In this document: piece by piece, positions 10,001 through 17,984 of the stretch
Position numbering within the stretch: position 1 is the stretch's first letter
How the letters are laid out: every line of letters begins with the position of its first letter
Source: JAXGYX01 sp040772065
GTDB lineage: Bacteria > Bacillota > Clostridia > Saccharofermentanales > Fastidiosipilaceae
Direction of reading: 5' to 3'
DNA length: 64,000 nucleotides
Assembly: GCA_040772065.1 (NCBI GenBank)
Contig: JAXGYX010000001.1
Coordinates: 124,001 to 188,000 of the forward strand
Notes under the pieces: model-generated
What the model was told of the DNA's origin: nothing
Databases searched by the model: none
Seen by the model: the letters and a program-made list of their open reading frames with translations, nothing else
Position numbers and translations under genes: made by a program

Positions 10001-10007
10001 GGAATGA
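7002..10007 (+). CDS. MacB-like ABC transporter, ATPase fused to FtsX-type permease
   Basis: This 1001-residue fusion has an N-terminal ATPase of about 225 residues with Walker A 'GPSGCGKTT', signature 'SGGQTQRVAIA', Walker B 'IILADEPTGALD' and the switch His in 'VVMVTHNP'. A membrane segment follows at about 265-290, then a very long extracytoplasmic region (roughly 290-860, rich in Asp/Glu). The FtsX permease core comes last, with 'SVQERTKEIGILRAIGA' and three closing membrane segments. Topology is that of MacB-type mechanotransmission exporters or stress systems rather than classical importers. A run of Met/Gly ('GMGMGMMKMN') lies in the extracellular part. The upstream MarR protein is the likely regulator. 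Confidence 0.87.
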   Translation: MLELNNIIKQYPAGDQPVEALRGVSLKFRQSEFVSILGPSGCGKTTLLNIIGGLDKYTSGDLIINGKSTKDFKDRDWDTYRNHSIGFVFQNYNLIPHQTVLQNVEIALAVSGVSKSKRRKRAKEALERVGLGDQLHKKPNQISGGQTQRVAIARALVNDPDIILADEPTGALDTKTGVQVMEILKEIARDRLVVMVTHNPTLANEYSSRIIQMLDGQVTSDSSPPETIERTKFKATGKKPSMSFATAFMLSLKNLFTKKGRTILTSFAGSIGIMGIALVLAVSTGMTSYIDTVQEDALTSYPLRIEETSVDMTTLMETFMNAAGSESEHDTDAVYQKASLYDMVSALNSLESSENDLRSFKAFLESETAGEDEQGMAEAITGLQYSYDLGLNIYTKNEDGDILLSDSQQLLRDLMTEHMGTDIPFVKAMTSDTHSEGMESMRSNMDSLGMGMGMMKMNLWQEILPGLNGEPVNDVLRKQYELVDGAWPERYDEIILVLDENNELDDLTVYALGLEQKEAMDSIMTAAVEGEEIEANERRWSYDELVGGEYRVILDADSYRYDEQTGFYTDLRKTDAGLRYLYDDALVLKISGIVRPSADAQSTILSGAIGYTEDLTKYIVEHSKDSSIIQAQKDQPTTDILTGLPFESNKVDLTAEQKASELTDYLSDLDQDGKAAAYVKIASLPTPEQVDSMVTDALDSHDRADREEILLEGLVETMNIDPEDAEEYVAALSDDEMSDLFTVAITEQYKNQYAQQAQTQLISLSPAQLAATLDQELADYTEEEWAFYYDETMEFSENTYKGNLAQMGYVDLDSPSVINIFASSFQNKDIIEDAIQDYNEGKPELSQITYVDYLGIMMSAITSIINAITYVLLAFVAISLVVSSIMIGVITLISVQERTKEIGILRAIGASKADVSGMFNAETVIIGLASGLIGVAVTYLLCIPINLLLHKLTGIAALNAFLPVKAAVILVVISIALSLIAGLIPSRSAAKKDPVVALRTE

Positions 10008-10065
10008 GCGTGATCCGTCCCACCCACGGCTTGATGAAGACATGAAAGAGAGATGAAGGATGTGA

Positions 10066-10707
10066 ATGGACAAGATGATAACGTTTAGAGAATTGGATTT
10101 GACTGAGACAGCGGATGTGTATGAACGAGATCTGGTCTACGATTTTCCGCCCGACGAACAAAAACCGTTGGCTGTGATCGCCGAGCTGATTGAACGGGGG
10201 CGGTATCGGGCCTATGGAATGTTTGAGCGGGATGATCTCGTCGCCTATGCTTTTTTCGCGACGGTGCCGGGCAGCCGCGATATCCTGATTGACTACCTGG
10301 CGGTCCGCGCGAAGTTTCGCGACCGTGGATATGGCGGCCTTTGCATTCGCCTGATGCGCGCTGAATTCGCGGACTTCGACAGCATCCTTTTTGAGGTAGA
10401 AAGTGGACGGAGCGCGCGCGACCGCGAGGAGTGGGAGACTTGTCAACGGCGCTTAAGTTTTTATCGTAAAAATGGACTGGACTGTTCCACTGTCCGGATG
10501 CGTCTGTTCCGTGTGGACATGGTCGTCCTGTATCTTTCCTTACGGCGTCCGCCGGATGATGAGCGAATCAAATTTGTGCTAAATCAGACTTACGACGATT
10601 TTTTCCCCGACCCTCGGCAACGGGAAAAGATTGTGATTGAAACCGGGCCGATCGGTCATCCGCTCAACCTGAATCAACCGATTTATAAATCGATCACGGC
10701 GAAATAA
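10066..10707 (+). CDS. GNAT-family acetyltransferase-like protein
   Basis: This 213-residue protein has a GNAT-type core: a beta segment 'AYAFFATVPGSRDILIDYLAV' leading into the acetyl-CoA loop 'RAKFRDRGYGGLCIRLM' (R/Q-x-x-G-x-G/A form), then an 'ILFEVES' strand. The C-terminal 60 residues ('LRRPPDDERIKFVLNQTYDDFF') are typical of a Clostridial subgroup of GNAT proteins of unknown substrate. It lies 58 bp after the ABC transporter in the same orientation and may be co-transcribed. Substrate and role cannot be inferred. Confidence 0.75.
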   Translation: MDKMITFRELDLTETADVYERDLVYDFPPDEQKPLAVIAELIERGRYRAYGMFERDDLVAYAFFATVPGSRDILIDYLAVRAKFRDRGYGGLCIRLMRAEFADFDSILFEVESGRSARDREEWETCQRRLSFYRKNGLDCSTVRMRLFRVDMVVLYLSLRRPPDDERIKFVLNQTYDDFFPDPRQREKIVIETGPIGHPLNLNQPIYKSITAK

Positions 10708-10793
10708 ATCGTTGTCAAACATGAGAATATGTTATTCTTAGGTAAACAGCGAAACCGTCCAACGTTTGGATGTGAGCAAAGGAGGTAGTTCCG

Positions 10794-10979
10794 ATGAAAG
10801 CGACTGTTGATCATGATCTTTGTATTGGCTGCGGCATCTGCGCATCGATGTGCCCGGAAGTGTTTGAAATGGGTGATGACGGGTTGGCGCATGTCATCGC
10901 CGAGGTGACACCCGAACTGGAAGCCGGCGCTCAGGAAGCGGAGGCGGCCTGCCCGACCGAGGCGATCACGGTTGAGTGA
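10794..10979 (+). CDS. Small [4Fe-4S] ferredoxin
   Basis: This 61-residue ferredoxin has the cysteine cluster 'CIGCGICASMCPEVF' at residues 9-23 and a distal 'ACPTEAI' at the C-terminus, the layout of single-cluster ferredoxins in which the distal Cys closes the cluster. It has the acidic composition of low-potential electron carriers. A strong AAAGGAGG sits 7 bp before the ATG. It is likely a soluble electron donor or acceptor for oxidoreductases in this anaerobe. It appears monocistronic, with hairpins downstream. Confidence 0.9.
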   Translation: MKATVDHDLCIGCGICASMCPEVFEMGDDGLAHVIAEVTPELEAGAQEAEAACPTEAITVE

Positions 10980-11052
10980 TTGATCTGTCGATTACTGTTA
11001 GAATTTCCATGGCGCGGCTCTCGCGTGAAGAGAGCCGAATCGCCGGCGAATG

Positions 11053-11096
11053 GGCCGCTTCGGTTGTCGAATCGACAAGGAGGCGGCTTTTTTATT
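11053..11096 (+). terminator. Rho-independent terminator after the ferredoxin gene
   Basis: A GC-rich stem (GCCGC at 11054-11058 with GCGGC at 11083-11087) holds an inner perfect stem (TTGTCGA/TCGACAA) and is followed by a T-rich run (TTTTTTATTTATT). A separate hairpin without a T-run (CGGCTCTC/GAGAGCCG at 11015-11037) lies just before it. Both sit between the ferredoxin stop and the next start. Confidence 0.75.
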
Positions 11097-11119
11097 TATT
11101 AATTGAAAGGTGTCAAATC

Positions 11120-11452
11120 ATGAAAGTGGGCGTGATTCGGTGTATGCAGACCGAGGATATGTGTCCGGGAACAACGGATTTTAAAGTGATTAAGGCGAAA
11201 AAAGGCGCGTTTGAAGGTGTCGAAGGCGAAATTGAGATCATTGGCTTCAATTCCTGTGGCGGTTGTCCGGGGAAAAAAGCGGTGACCAGGGCCGCCGAGA
11301 TGGTCAGCAGGGGCGCGGATACCATCGCGCTTGCGTCCTGTATCACCAGGGGCAACCCAATCGGATTTGCCTGTCCGCACGCGCGGGAGATGAAGGCCGC
11401 GATCGCCAAGCGAATCGGCGAGGATGTCACCATCTTAGACTACACACATTGA
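11120..11452 (+). CDS. CGGC-domain protein
   Basis: This 110-residue protein starts at ATG 11120; a longer frame from 10976 would run through a terminator and is unlikely. It begins 'MKVGVIRCMQTEDMCPG' and contains the naming motif in 'FNSCGGCPGKKA', with further cysteines in 'ALASCITRG' and 'GFACPHA'. CGGC-domain proteins are small cysteine-rich proteins suspected of binding a metal or Fe-S cluster; function is unproven. Its neighbours, a ferredoxin before and a purine gene after, say little. Confidence 0.8.
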   Translation: MKVGVIRCMQTEDMCPGTTDFKVIKAKKGAFEGVEGEIEIIGFNSCGGCPGKKAVTRAAEMVSRGADTIALASCITRGNPIGFACPHAREMKAAIAKRIGEDVTILDYTH

Positions 11453-11588
11453 CAACTTCGGCATAGCCTTTAAACTATAATAGTCCGTTGCCCGGCGTGA
11501 TAAGCAAACTCCCGGCGGCGGTTGAATGTTTTTGTTTAAACCTTGGTGAGGCGTCGACCGTCGCCCACCTATGTATGGAAGAGGAGCG

Positions 11589-12274
11589 ATGATGAAACGG
11601 ATTTATGAAGGTAAGACCAAAGACGTGTACGCGTTGGATGAAGGAACGGTTCGATTGAAATTCAAAGATGACATGACCGGTGAGGACGGTGTGTTCGATC
11701 CGGGCGCGAACACGGTGGGCCTTTCGATTGAAGGTATGGGAAAAGGCAATCTCGAAGTGAGCACCATGTTTTTGAAATCATGAACCGGGCCGGTGTGCCG
11801 ACCCATTTCATCCGCTCCGACATAAAGGACGTCACGATGGATGTCAAAGCGGCGACGCCCTTTGGTCACGGTGTGGAGATGATTTGCCGATACAAGGCGG
11901 TCGGCAGTTTTTTGCGACGCTATGGAGCCTATGTCAACGAAGGCGACAAGCTGGATGAGTATGTCGAGGCGACCTTGAAGGATGACCGGCGAGGGGATCC
12001 GTTGATCACGGCGGAGGGCCTGGAGGCGCTGGGCATCATGTCCGCCGCGCAATTTTCCGAGATCAAGGACCGCACGCGGACGATTACTTCGCTAATCAGC
12101 GATACGCTGCGAAGCAAGGGCCTAGAGCTTTATGATATCAAGCTGGAGTTCGGCATGGATGTCGACGGTCAGGTCATGCTGATCGACGAGATCTCAGCCG
12201 GCAACATGCGCGTCTACAAAGACGGCCGCGCGCTGGAACCGATGGAGCTGACCGCCATTTTGTTGACACAATGA
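11589..12274 (+). pseudogene. purC: SAICAR synthetase (purC), frameshifted
   Basis: Joined across one missing base, the two frames encode a normal-length (about 228 residues) phosphoribosylaminoimidazole-succinocarboxamide synthase, the step of purine synthesis that adds aspartate to CAIR. Seen are 'IYEGKTKDVYAL' and 'DDMTGEDG' in the first frame, and 'VPTHFI', 'EFGMDVDGQVMLIDEIS' and 'NMRVYKDGR' in the second. The break is at the T5 run 11769-11773: a sixth T would give 'TMFFEIMNRAG'. The shift happens to create an ATGA overlap. Loss of purC would cause purine auxotrophy, so a sequence error is at least as likely as a real mutation. The start follows AGAGGAG. Confidence 0.85.
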
Positions 12275-12433
12275 AGGATGGCTTCTTAAATCGATCGGCA
12301 TGGGTACGAAGACAAAACGGACAGGCTGCTTTGGTTGGGAGCGCTCGAGAACGAGATGGAGTTCGCCCGTTGGCTGCGCACACCTGTTTTCGAGAATTTC
12401 CGCGACACGAACACTTAGAGGGAGGGAAAGAAG

Positions 12434-12976
12434 ATGAACCGGAGGAATCGATTGTTTTTATGGATGGGGGTTGTGGCGATCCTGATGGTTTCCATCACAG
12501 GGTGCTCTGCCAAAAACGGTCGGGGGAACGCGGATTCGCAACCGACAAAAGAGGAAGCCGCCGTGAGCGCAAGCGCCGAAGAGGAAGCAAAGACTGACAG
12601 CGGTGATGTCAGGCCTGACCCTGACGAGGAGCCCTTGTTCGATTTCTACACCAAACCGTCAGACTGGCCCAAGTCGGTTCCGATCATGAACGATTTTAAA
12701 GTGATGGTCTACGAGTGGTCGGATGATGAGATGTTGGCCAAGGGTTACGGCGATGTGAGTATTATCAGGGCAAACAACTACTACACCAATGCGCTGAAGA
12801 TCAATGTCAGCTCGAGTCAGTGGGAACAAAATCCTAATGTTCCATCGATTACGGAAGGTTCTCAACAGACCTTTAACTACATTGGCAACGGAGAATCATT
12901 GCACGTTTTTCTGGAGGAGGTCGATGCCGACAGCCTTTATTTCGAATTGGTCTTTGAGCCGGCGAATAAGAAATAG
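12434..12976 (+). CDS. Predicted lipoprotein of unknown function
   Basis: This 180-residue protein has a lipoprotein signal: positively charged 'MNRRNR', a hydrophobic stretch 'LFLWMGVVAILMVS' and the lipobox 'ITGCS' with Cys at about residue 24. An acidic, Ala/Glu-rich linker follows (about 30-60), then a globular part of about 115 residues with 'PSDWPKSVPIMNDFKVMVYEW'. I do not recognise the family. GGGAGGG precedes the ATG. The 12275-12433 gap upstream contains a coding-like stretch ending at 12419 ('DRLLWLGALENEMEFARWL') with no start codon, possibly a gene remnant. Confidence 0.65.
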   Translation: MNRRNRLFLWMGVVAILMVSITGCSAKNGRGNADSQPTKEEAAVSASAEEEAKTDSGDVRPDPDEEPLFDFYTKPSDWPKSVPIMNDFKVMVYEWSDDEMLAKGYGDVSIIRANNYYTNALKINVSSSQWEQNPNVPSITEGSQQTFNYIGNGESLHVFLEEVDADSLYFELVFEPANKK

Positions 12977-13072
12977 CCACGCAGAGCCGGAGGTTGTGGC
13001 GATCCGGATGCCGCGCGGGGCTAAGTGGTATTCTTATGTGAGACGAAATGTTATCACAGAAAAAGGAGAGAC

Positions 13073-13564
13073 ATGATGCAAGTGAGGTTCCAAACACTTC
13101 CTGTGACAGCGGCAGCGTTCAGATCGATGCCGGAATTTGGCTTTGCGAGTCCCTTTCAGGTTGCCGCTTTGCTGATTGTGGCGATCTGCGCCTATCCGGA
13201 TAATAAAGATGAATGTTACGACATGATTGACGCGTTGAAAGGTCCGCGAAAACTCAGCACGCCGGATAAGCAATTTATCCGCGACCGCATGATGGGCAAA
13301 TCAGAGTATATTGGAAAAGCTTATTTTAGCGGCGCCACGCCCGAAAACAATTATACGCCGACCATTCCGTACACGATTGTGGTCGAAGAGTCCATCCATA
13401 CCTATGCGGAAGATGGGTACGCGAAAGTGTTCATCCCCACCGCCGGCGCCGACACCCCACGCCCTGTGATCCTGCGCGAAAAAGGGGAGCAGTGGTTTTT
13501 GTGGGAGTTTCCGGGACTGCTCAGCGACATCAGAAAGCCAAAGGCTGACGATCCATGGGCATAG
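13073..13564 (+). CDS. DUF6935-like protein
   Basis: Starting at ATG 13073, which follows AAAAGGAGAG, this protein has 163 residues. It shows the pattern I associate with DUF6935: 'ALLIVAICAYPDNKDEC' near the start, 'LKGPRKLSTPDKQFI', 'YFSGATPENNYTP', 'PYTIVVEE' and a closing 'WFLWEFPGLLSDIRKP..DDPWA'. No signal peptide is visible. Function is unknown; relatives are common in gut Clostridia, often as single genes. Confidence 0.7.
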   Translation: MMQVRFQTLPVTAAAFRSMPEFGFASPFQVAALLIVAICAYPDNKDECYDMIDALKGPRKLSTPDKQFIRDRMMGKSEYIGKAYFSGATPENNYTPTIPYTIVVEESIHTYAEDGYAKVFIPTAGADTPRPVILREKGEQWFLWEFPGLLSDIRKPKADDPWA

Positions 13565-13630
13565 ACAGCGCGCCATTAGTCCGGTGAACGAGAATCGACC
13601 ACTTCTCAAACCTGTCGAATTGAATGAAAC

Positions 13631-13669
13631 ATAGCGAAGGGGCTGCCGACCGGCAGCCCCTTCGCTATG
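13631..13669. terminator. Long perfect hairpin between convergent genes
   Basis: A near-perfect palindrome (CATAGCGAAGGGGCTGCC / GGCAGCCCCTTCGCTATG) lies between the DUF6935 gene and the reverse-strand mgtA. There is no clear T-run, but the position between convergent genes and the very stable stem suggest a bidirectional terminator. Confidence 0.65.
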
Positions 13670-13722
13670 CTGAATTTGTCTGAAATCCTGACCGGATCCG
13701 GACAGAGATTTGCGATCGTATT

Positions 13723-16365
13723 TTAGATCCAATACCCATATTTCTTGATATAGATTCTCTTCATCAAATGGGCAGTGAGGAAATAGCCGACAAGCAACAA
13801 GAAGAGCCAGGGCAGATAGGCGAGTGGCAAAGTGGCCAGCTCGATTCCGCGGGCGGCGTCGGTCATCGCCACCGCGAACGCCACGATGGTCACCAGCAGA
13901 GTTGAAAGGACCAGTGGGCGCGAGGGCATGCTCTGGAAAAATGGAACCTTTGCGGTTCGGATGCTATGAATGACCAGGATCTGTGAGACCGTGCCAAACA
14001 GGAACCAACCGGCATGGAACAGCGGAGCGGTCAACGGTGTCTGCCAGCCGAAGATCCACCACATGATCGCGAAACAAAGGATGTCAAATAGTGAACTCAG
14101 CGGTCCCATGTAAAACATAAACGATTTGATCGAGCCGGTTTCCCATTTGCGCGGCAGCTTGACGTAGTCATCGTCCATTCTGTCAAACGGCATGCCGAGC
14201 TGGGCGAAATCGTTCAGTAGATTTTGGGTCAGGATTTGTACCGGCAGCATGGGCAGGAAGGGCAGGAATATGCTGGCGAGCAGGACCGCGATCATATTCC
14301 CCAGATTGCCCGAGGTCGCCATTTTGATGTATTTTGAGATGTTTCCGAAGGTGCGGCGCCCCGAGATCACACCTTCTTCCAGCACCATCAAGTCTTTCTC
14401 AAGTAGGATGATGTCCGCCGTCTCTTTGGCGATATCCACCGCATTGTCCACCGAGATGCCGACGTCCGACTGACTGAGGGCCGGCGCATCATTGATGCCG
14501 TCCCCCATATAGCCGACCGTGTGTCCGTTCTTTTGGAAGGCGGCGACAACCCGTTCTTTTTGCAAGGGCGAAAGTTTGGCGAACAGATCGCAGGTCTTGA
14601 CGGCCTCGGACAGATCCTCGTCCGACATGTCCTCGACTTCGACGCCGGTCAGGACATGGGAGGTATCCACGCCGACCTTGTTGCAAACTTTAATGGCCAC
14701 CCCTTCGCTGTCGCCGGTGAGAACGACGGTGCGGACACCGTGCTCTTTGAGCACATCAATCGCCTTGTCCACATTTTCTTTCGGTGGATCCAGGAAGCCG
14801 ACAAAGCCGATCAGCACCATGTCCTTCTCGTCCGACACACTGAAGACATCGACGTCGGGCACTTCGTTTTTCTGAGCGACCGCCAGAATGCGCAGACCGT
14901 CGCGGTTATGCTTCTCGTAGACCGCTATCGCCTGACGCCGGGTCTCGTCATCGAGCGACTGAACGACTCCATGCAGCTCGACATAGCTGCAGATCCCCAT
15001 GATTTCCTCGACCGCGCCTTTGGTGATAAGCTGACGCTTTCCTGATTTGTCCTGCACAACCACACTCATACGACGACGTTCAAAATCAAAGGGAATCTCG
15101 TCTATGCGAGAGTAACGGTCCTTGACCTGATCGACTTCGTTTTCACGTGCCCGGTTGATGATGGCCAGATCAATCAGATTCTTCAGACCGGTCTGAAAAT
15201 AGCTGTTCAGATAGGCATGGCGCAGCACACGGGAGTCATCCTCGCCGTGCACGTCCATATATTTCTCAAGTATGATTTTGTCTTCGGTCAGCGTCCCTGT
15301 CTTGTCAGTGCAAAGTACATCCATCTCACCGAAGGTCTGAATCGCGCCCAACTGGCGGACGATGACTTTGCGCTTGGACATGTTGAGCGCGCCGATTGCG
15401 AGCGTGGATGTCATGATCACCGGCAGCAGCTGCGGCGTCAGGCCGACGGCGACCGAGATCGCAAACAGCAAGGCGTTCGGCCAATCGCCTTTGGTCAATC
15501 CGTTGACCAGAAAAATTGTGGGCACCATCACAATCATCATGCGCACCAGCAAGCGACTCACCGCCGACACGCCGCGCTCGAAGCTGGTTTGGCCGCGGTC
15601 GTCCGACAAGGTTTTCGCCATCGAGCCAAAATATGTGCTGTTGCCGGTCTCCAACACCAGGGCGGTGGCGCTCCCGCTGAGCACGTTCGTGCCCATCAGC
15701 CCGATGGTGTCCAGATCGGTGACAGACATTGTCTCGTCGGTTCGAAGTTCGGCGTATTTTTCAACCGGCTGGGATTCTCCGGTCAACGCAGATTGAGTCA
15801 CGAAGGTGTCTTTCGCCTGCAAAAAGCGAACATCGGCGGGGATCATGTCGCCGGCCGACAGTTTGACCAGATCCCCCGGCACCACTTCATTGATGGGTAT
15901 TTCGATCAGCTCTCCGTCGCGCCACACGTCGGCCCGGTTGGAAACCATTTGGGTCAGACTTTCGGCGGCGCTGTTCGAGCGCTCGCCTTGAATGAAGGCG
16001 ACCAGGCTGGACAACAGTACCAAGGCGACGATGATGATGACCGTCAGGTAGTCCGGCTCGGTGGCCAGCGCGACGTCTGTTATATAGGTGATAATTGCGA
16101 TGACCAACAAGATGATGTTGAAGGGGTTGATCAGTGCTTCACGAAAGCGTTTCCAAATCGTGTTCTTCCGACCGACCGCTATGACGTTTTCGCCACTTTT
16201 CTCCAGTCGCTCCTCTGCTTCCGCCCGTGAGATTCCGCGGTCTGATGTTTCCAACTTTTGAAACAGGTCTTCGACTGGCCGCCGCGACGAATCTCGCAGA
16301 TGATCTTCTAACTCCGCCTGAAATTGCATCATGCGCGCGGGGGTTTTTTGTTTAAAAATGTTCAT
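13723..16365 (-). CDS. mgtA: Magnesium-translocating P-type ATPase (MgtA-like)
   Basis: This is a type IIIB P-type ATPase of about 880 residues. I place the start at the ATG at 16365, which has AAAAGGAGA upstream; an ATG at 16404 has no ribosome site. Motifs in order are the N-terminal cytosolic region, 'ALTGESQPVEK' (actuator TGES), phosphorylation motif 'CTDKTGTLTED', 'TGDSEG', and the hinge 'MGDGINDAPAL'. About ten membrane segments are seen, with four to six after the P domain. The family imports Mg2+ using ATP. The 5' region on this strand (16366-16620) is long enough for an attenuator leader, but I do not see a recognisable Mg2+ M-box. Confidence 0.88.
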   Translation of the reverse strand: MNIFKQKTPARMMQFQAELEDHLRDSSRRPVEDLFQKLETSDRGISRAEAEERLEKSGENVIAVGRKNTIWKRFREALINPFNIILLVIAIITYITDVALATEPDYLTVIIIVALVLLSSLVAFIQGERSNSAAESLTQMVSNRADVWRDGELIEIPINEVVPGDLVKLSAGDMIPADVRFLQAKDTFVTQSALTGESQPVEKYAELRTDETMSVTDLDTIGLMGTNVLSGSATALVLETGNSTYFGSMAKTLSDDRGQTSFERGVSAVSRLLVRMMIVMVPTIFLVNGLTKGDWPNALLFAISVAVGLTPQLLPVIMTSTLAIGALNMSKRKVIVRQLGAIQTFGEMDVLCTDKTGTLTEDKIILEKYMDVHGEDDSRVLRHAYLNSYFQTGLKNLIDLAIINRARENEVDQVKDRYSRIDEIPFDFERRRMSVVVQDKSGKRQLITKGAVEEIMGICSYVELHGVVQSLDDETRRQAIAVYEKHNRDGLRILAVAQKNEVPDVDVFSVSDEKDMVLIGFVGFLDPPKENVDKAIDVLKEHGVRTVVLTGDSEGVAIKVCNKVGVDTSHVLTGVEVEDMSDEDLSEAVKTCDLFAKLSPLQKERVVAAFQKNGHTVGYMGDGINDAPALSQSDVGISVDNAVDIAKETADIILLEKDLMVLEEGVISGRRTFGNISKYIKMATSGNLGNMIAVLLASIFLPFLPMLPVQILTQNLLNDFAQLGMPFDRMDDDYVKLPRKWETGSIKSFMFYMGPLSSLFDILCFAIMWWIFGWQTPLTAPLFHAGWFLFGTVSQILVIHSIRTAKVPFFQSMPSRPLVLSTLLVTIVAFAVAMTDAARGIELATLPLAYLPWLFLLLVGYFLTAHLMKRIYIKKYGYWI

Positions 16366-16714
16366 AAAAAATAGTGTCTCCTTTTTCTCAAAGAAGTCAC
16401 CCATGGGTAAAACGCGTCCTGATTCGCTTAACTCACTGTTTTGAAAGATAAATAGAGATCACCCTTGTGGGGAATTACCCCTGTGGGACGTGTACACGGC
16501 TGTGAGAACCGATACACTGACATTAGGGCGTGTGCGCAAAACAAAAAGCGAAGTGAGTCCGGCTTCCCGAGTGACGGGTCTGCACATACATCGAGGTAAA
16601 GGACCGGTATCCATCGAATCACTCCCTTTCTATTTCAAAATTGCTATCAATGTAAAGTATAAACATGTTTGGGAAATAATCAACCGTGCGGCGAGGTCTG
16701 CCCTGATTAAGTTA
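16366..16714. other. Divergent intergenic region, mgtA / DUF5320
   Basis: About 350 bp carry no gene. It must contain the mgtA promoter and leader on the reverse strand. Visible structure is a GGGGAATTACCCC hairpin near 16467-16481 and a GAAG...CTTC hairpin near 16549-16568, with a T-run on the reverse strand that could act as an attenuator. I could not match a known riboswitch consensus. Confidence 0.35.
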
Positions 16715-16764
16715 TTGACATATGTCTAAAACAATGTATAATAAAATCATAAGCAACATATATC
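16715..16764 (+). promoter_or_regulatory. Promoter with paired GACATATGTC-type operators (DUF5320 gene)
   Basis: A -35 box TTGACA (16715-16720) and a -10 box TATAAT (16737-16742) lie 16 bp apart. The palindrome GACATATGTC (16717-16726) overlaps the -35 box, and a weaker copy AACATATATC (16755-16764) lies at the expected start of transcription. The same arrangement, with both operator copies perfect and the same 38-bp offset, precedes the repeat-protein gene at 28910. A shared dimeric repressor is the simplest reading. Confidence 0.7.
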
Positions 16765-16791
16765 AGAAATGAGATTGAGGAGGTGAATGAT

Positions 16792-17112
16792 ATGCCAATG
16801 AGAGATGGAACGGGACCGATGGGCGCGGGGCCGATGACCGGTAGAGGTATGGGTTTTTGCGCTGACGCCGCGAATCAAGGCGTTGGTCCGGGAATGGGAT
16901 TTGGAAGAGGCATGAGCATGGGCATGGGCTGCAGACGCGGCGGAGGTCGTGGCTTTGGCCGTGGTTTCGGACGTGGCTTTGGGTTCGGCTTTGGACCCGG
17001 CGTGGCGGTGGATCAGGATGAGCGGATCACACAAAAAGAGCTGCTTGAAGGGCAGCGCGAGGCGCTCAAAGATCGCTTGGAAGCCGTCGAAAAGCAGTTG
17101 GAAGACTTATAA
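16792..17112 (+). CDS. DUF5320 family Gly/Met-rich protein
   Basis: This 106-residue protein starts at ATG 16792 behind a strong AGGAGG; a GTG at 16783 lies inside that site. It opens with the family hallmark 'MRDGTGPMGAGPMTGRGMGFC', runs through a Gly/Arg/Phe/Met-rich middle ('GRGFGRGFGRGFGFGFG') and ends in a charged helix ('GQREALKDRLEAVEKQLEDL'), probably a coiled coil. DUF5320 genes commonly accompany NifX-like and Mrp-like genes in anaerobes, exactly as here. A role in metal or cluster handling is inferred from context only. The promoter carries paired operators. Confidence 0.85.
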   Translation: MPMRDGTGPMGAGPMTGRGMGFCADAANQGVGPGMGFGRGMSMGMGCRRGGGRGFGRGFGRGFGFGFGPGVAVDQDERITQKELLEGQREALKDRLEAVEKQLEDL

Positions 17113-17186
17113 AACGATTGGCGAAGACAAGGGTGGACGGAGGACGCTCCGGCTGCCTTTGTTTTGTTTTAAAGTGAGAAAGAATC

Positions 17187-17570
17187 ATGGCGAGACCTAG
17201 AAAATGGCGAAAAGTCTGTTCGCTTCCCGACAGCAAGAGGTTTGGGCCTCTTGACGCTGTCGCGGACGCGCAAAATTGCGTTCAGATGACGGTGGACGAA
17301 TATGAAACGATCCGGCTCATCGACTACGAGCGATTCAACCAAGAAGAGTGCGCCGATCAAATGAACATTTCACGCACGACCGTTCAGGGGATTTATAGTG
17401 ACGCAAGAAAAAAACTGGCGGATTCTCTGGTAAATGGTAAAATGCTGTGGATCGAGGGCGGTGAATACCGGCTTTGCGATGGCGGCGGAAATGAGAACGG
17501 ATGCGGGCGTGGCTGTCACAGGCGCCGTCATGGCAGACAGATGGCGGAGCCGGGCGCCCCGCGGGAATAG
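17187..17570 (+). CDS. DUF134 family predicted DNA-binding protein
   Basis: This 127-residue protein begins 'MARPRKWRKVCSLP' and has the DUF134 core 'MTVDEYETIRLIDYERFNQEECADQMNISRTTVQGIY', a sigma-like helix-turn-helix (about residues 30-70). It ends in a Cys/His-rich tail ('CGRGCHRRRH') that may bind metal. Family members sit beside NifX/NifB-type and DUF5320 genes. By position this is the best local candidate for the regulator acting on the GACATATGTC operators, but nothing in the sequence proves it. It is probably co-transcribed with the DUF5320 gene 74 bp upstream. Confidence 0.85.
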   Translation: MARPRKWRKVCSLPDSKRFGPLDAVADAQNCVQMTVDEYETIRLIDYERFNQEECADQMNISRTTVQGIYSDARKKLADSLVNGKMLWIEGGEYRLCDGGGNENGCGRGCHRRRHGRQMAEPGAPRE

Positions 17571-17614
17571 ACCCATGGATCGACCGTCCGTCACAACCAA
17601 ACTGGAGGTTTATT

Positions 17615-17983
17615 ATGAAAATAGCGATGCCGATTGATAAAAAGGATATGGGAGCGAACGTCTGTGTTTCATTTGGACGGGCTCCTTATTTTCTGATCTA
17701 CGACACAGATACGAAAGAAAGCTCATTTATTGACAATGCCGCCGCGGCGAGCGCGAGTGGAGCGGGAATCAAAGCCGCGCAGATCATTGTCGACAGCGGA
17801 GCGAAAGCGTTGTTGACTCCAAGATGTGGAGAAAACGCCGCCGAGGTGATCAGCGGAGCCGACATCAAGATTTACAAGACGGTTGACGCTACGATAAAAG
17901 AGAGCCTCGACGCGTTCGCGGCCGGAAAGCTTGTCATACTGGACGAGATTCATGAAGGATTGCATGGACCGGGAGGGGCATGA
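17615..17983 (+). CDS. NifX/NifB-type dinitrogenase cofactor-binding domain protein
   Basis: This 122-residue single-domain protein has the Nitro_FeMo-Co fold pattern: 'MKIAMPIDKKDMGANVCVSFGRAPYFLIYD', 'AAAASASGAGIKAAQIIVDSGAKALLTPRCGENA', and a C-terminal 'LDAFAAGKL'. In nitrogen fixers such domains carry Fe-S or FeMo precursors. Stand-alone forms in non-fixing anaerobes are thought to bind Fe-S clusters. The start at 17615 follows GGAGG. It leads a run of ATPase genes with built-in ferredoxin domains and is translationally close (1 bp) to the next gene. Confidence 0.85.
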   Translation: MKIAMPIDKKDMGANVCVSFGRAPYFLIYDTDTKESSFIDNAAAASASGAGIKAAQIIVDSGAKALLTPRCGENAAEVISGADIKIYKTVDATIKESLDAFAAGKLVILDEIHEGLHGPGGA

Positions 17984-17984
17984 C

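Noticed and set aside
10976..11119. Longer start for the CGGC-domain protein
   Set aside because: The extra codons run through two hairpins and a terminator T-run and show no conserved sequence; ATG 11120 gives the usual family N-terminus.
15217..16230. 337-codon open frame on the + strand opposite mgtA
   Set aside because: It is rich in His, Gln, Arg and Asp, the pattern of an antisense shadow of a GC-rich gene, and has no recognisable domain.
16366..16620. Possible Mg2+ (M-box) riboswitch upstream of mgtA
   Set aside because: The leader is long enough, but I could not find the conserved M-box segments on the reverse strand; only generic hairpins are visible.
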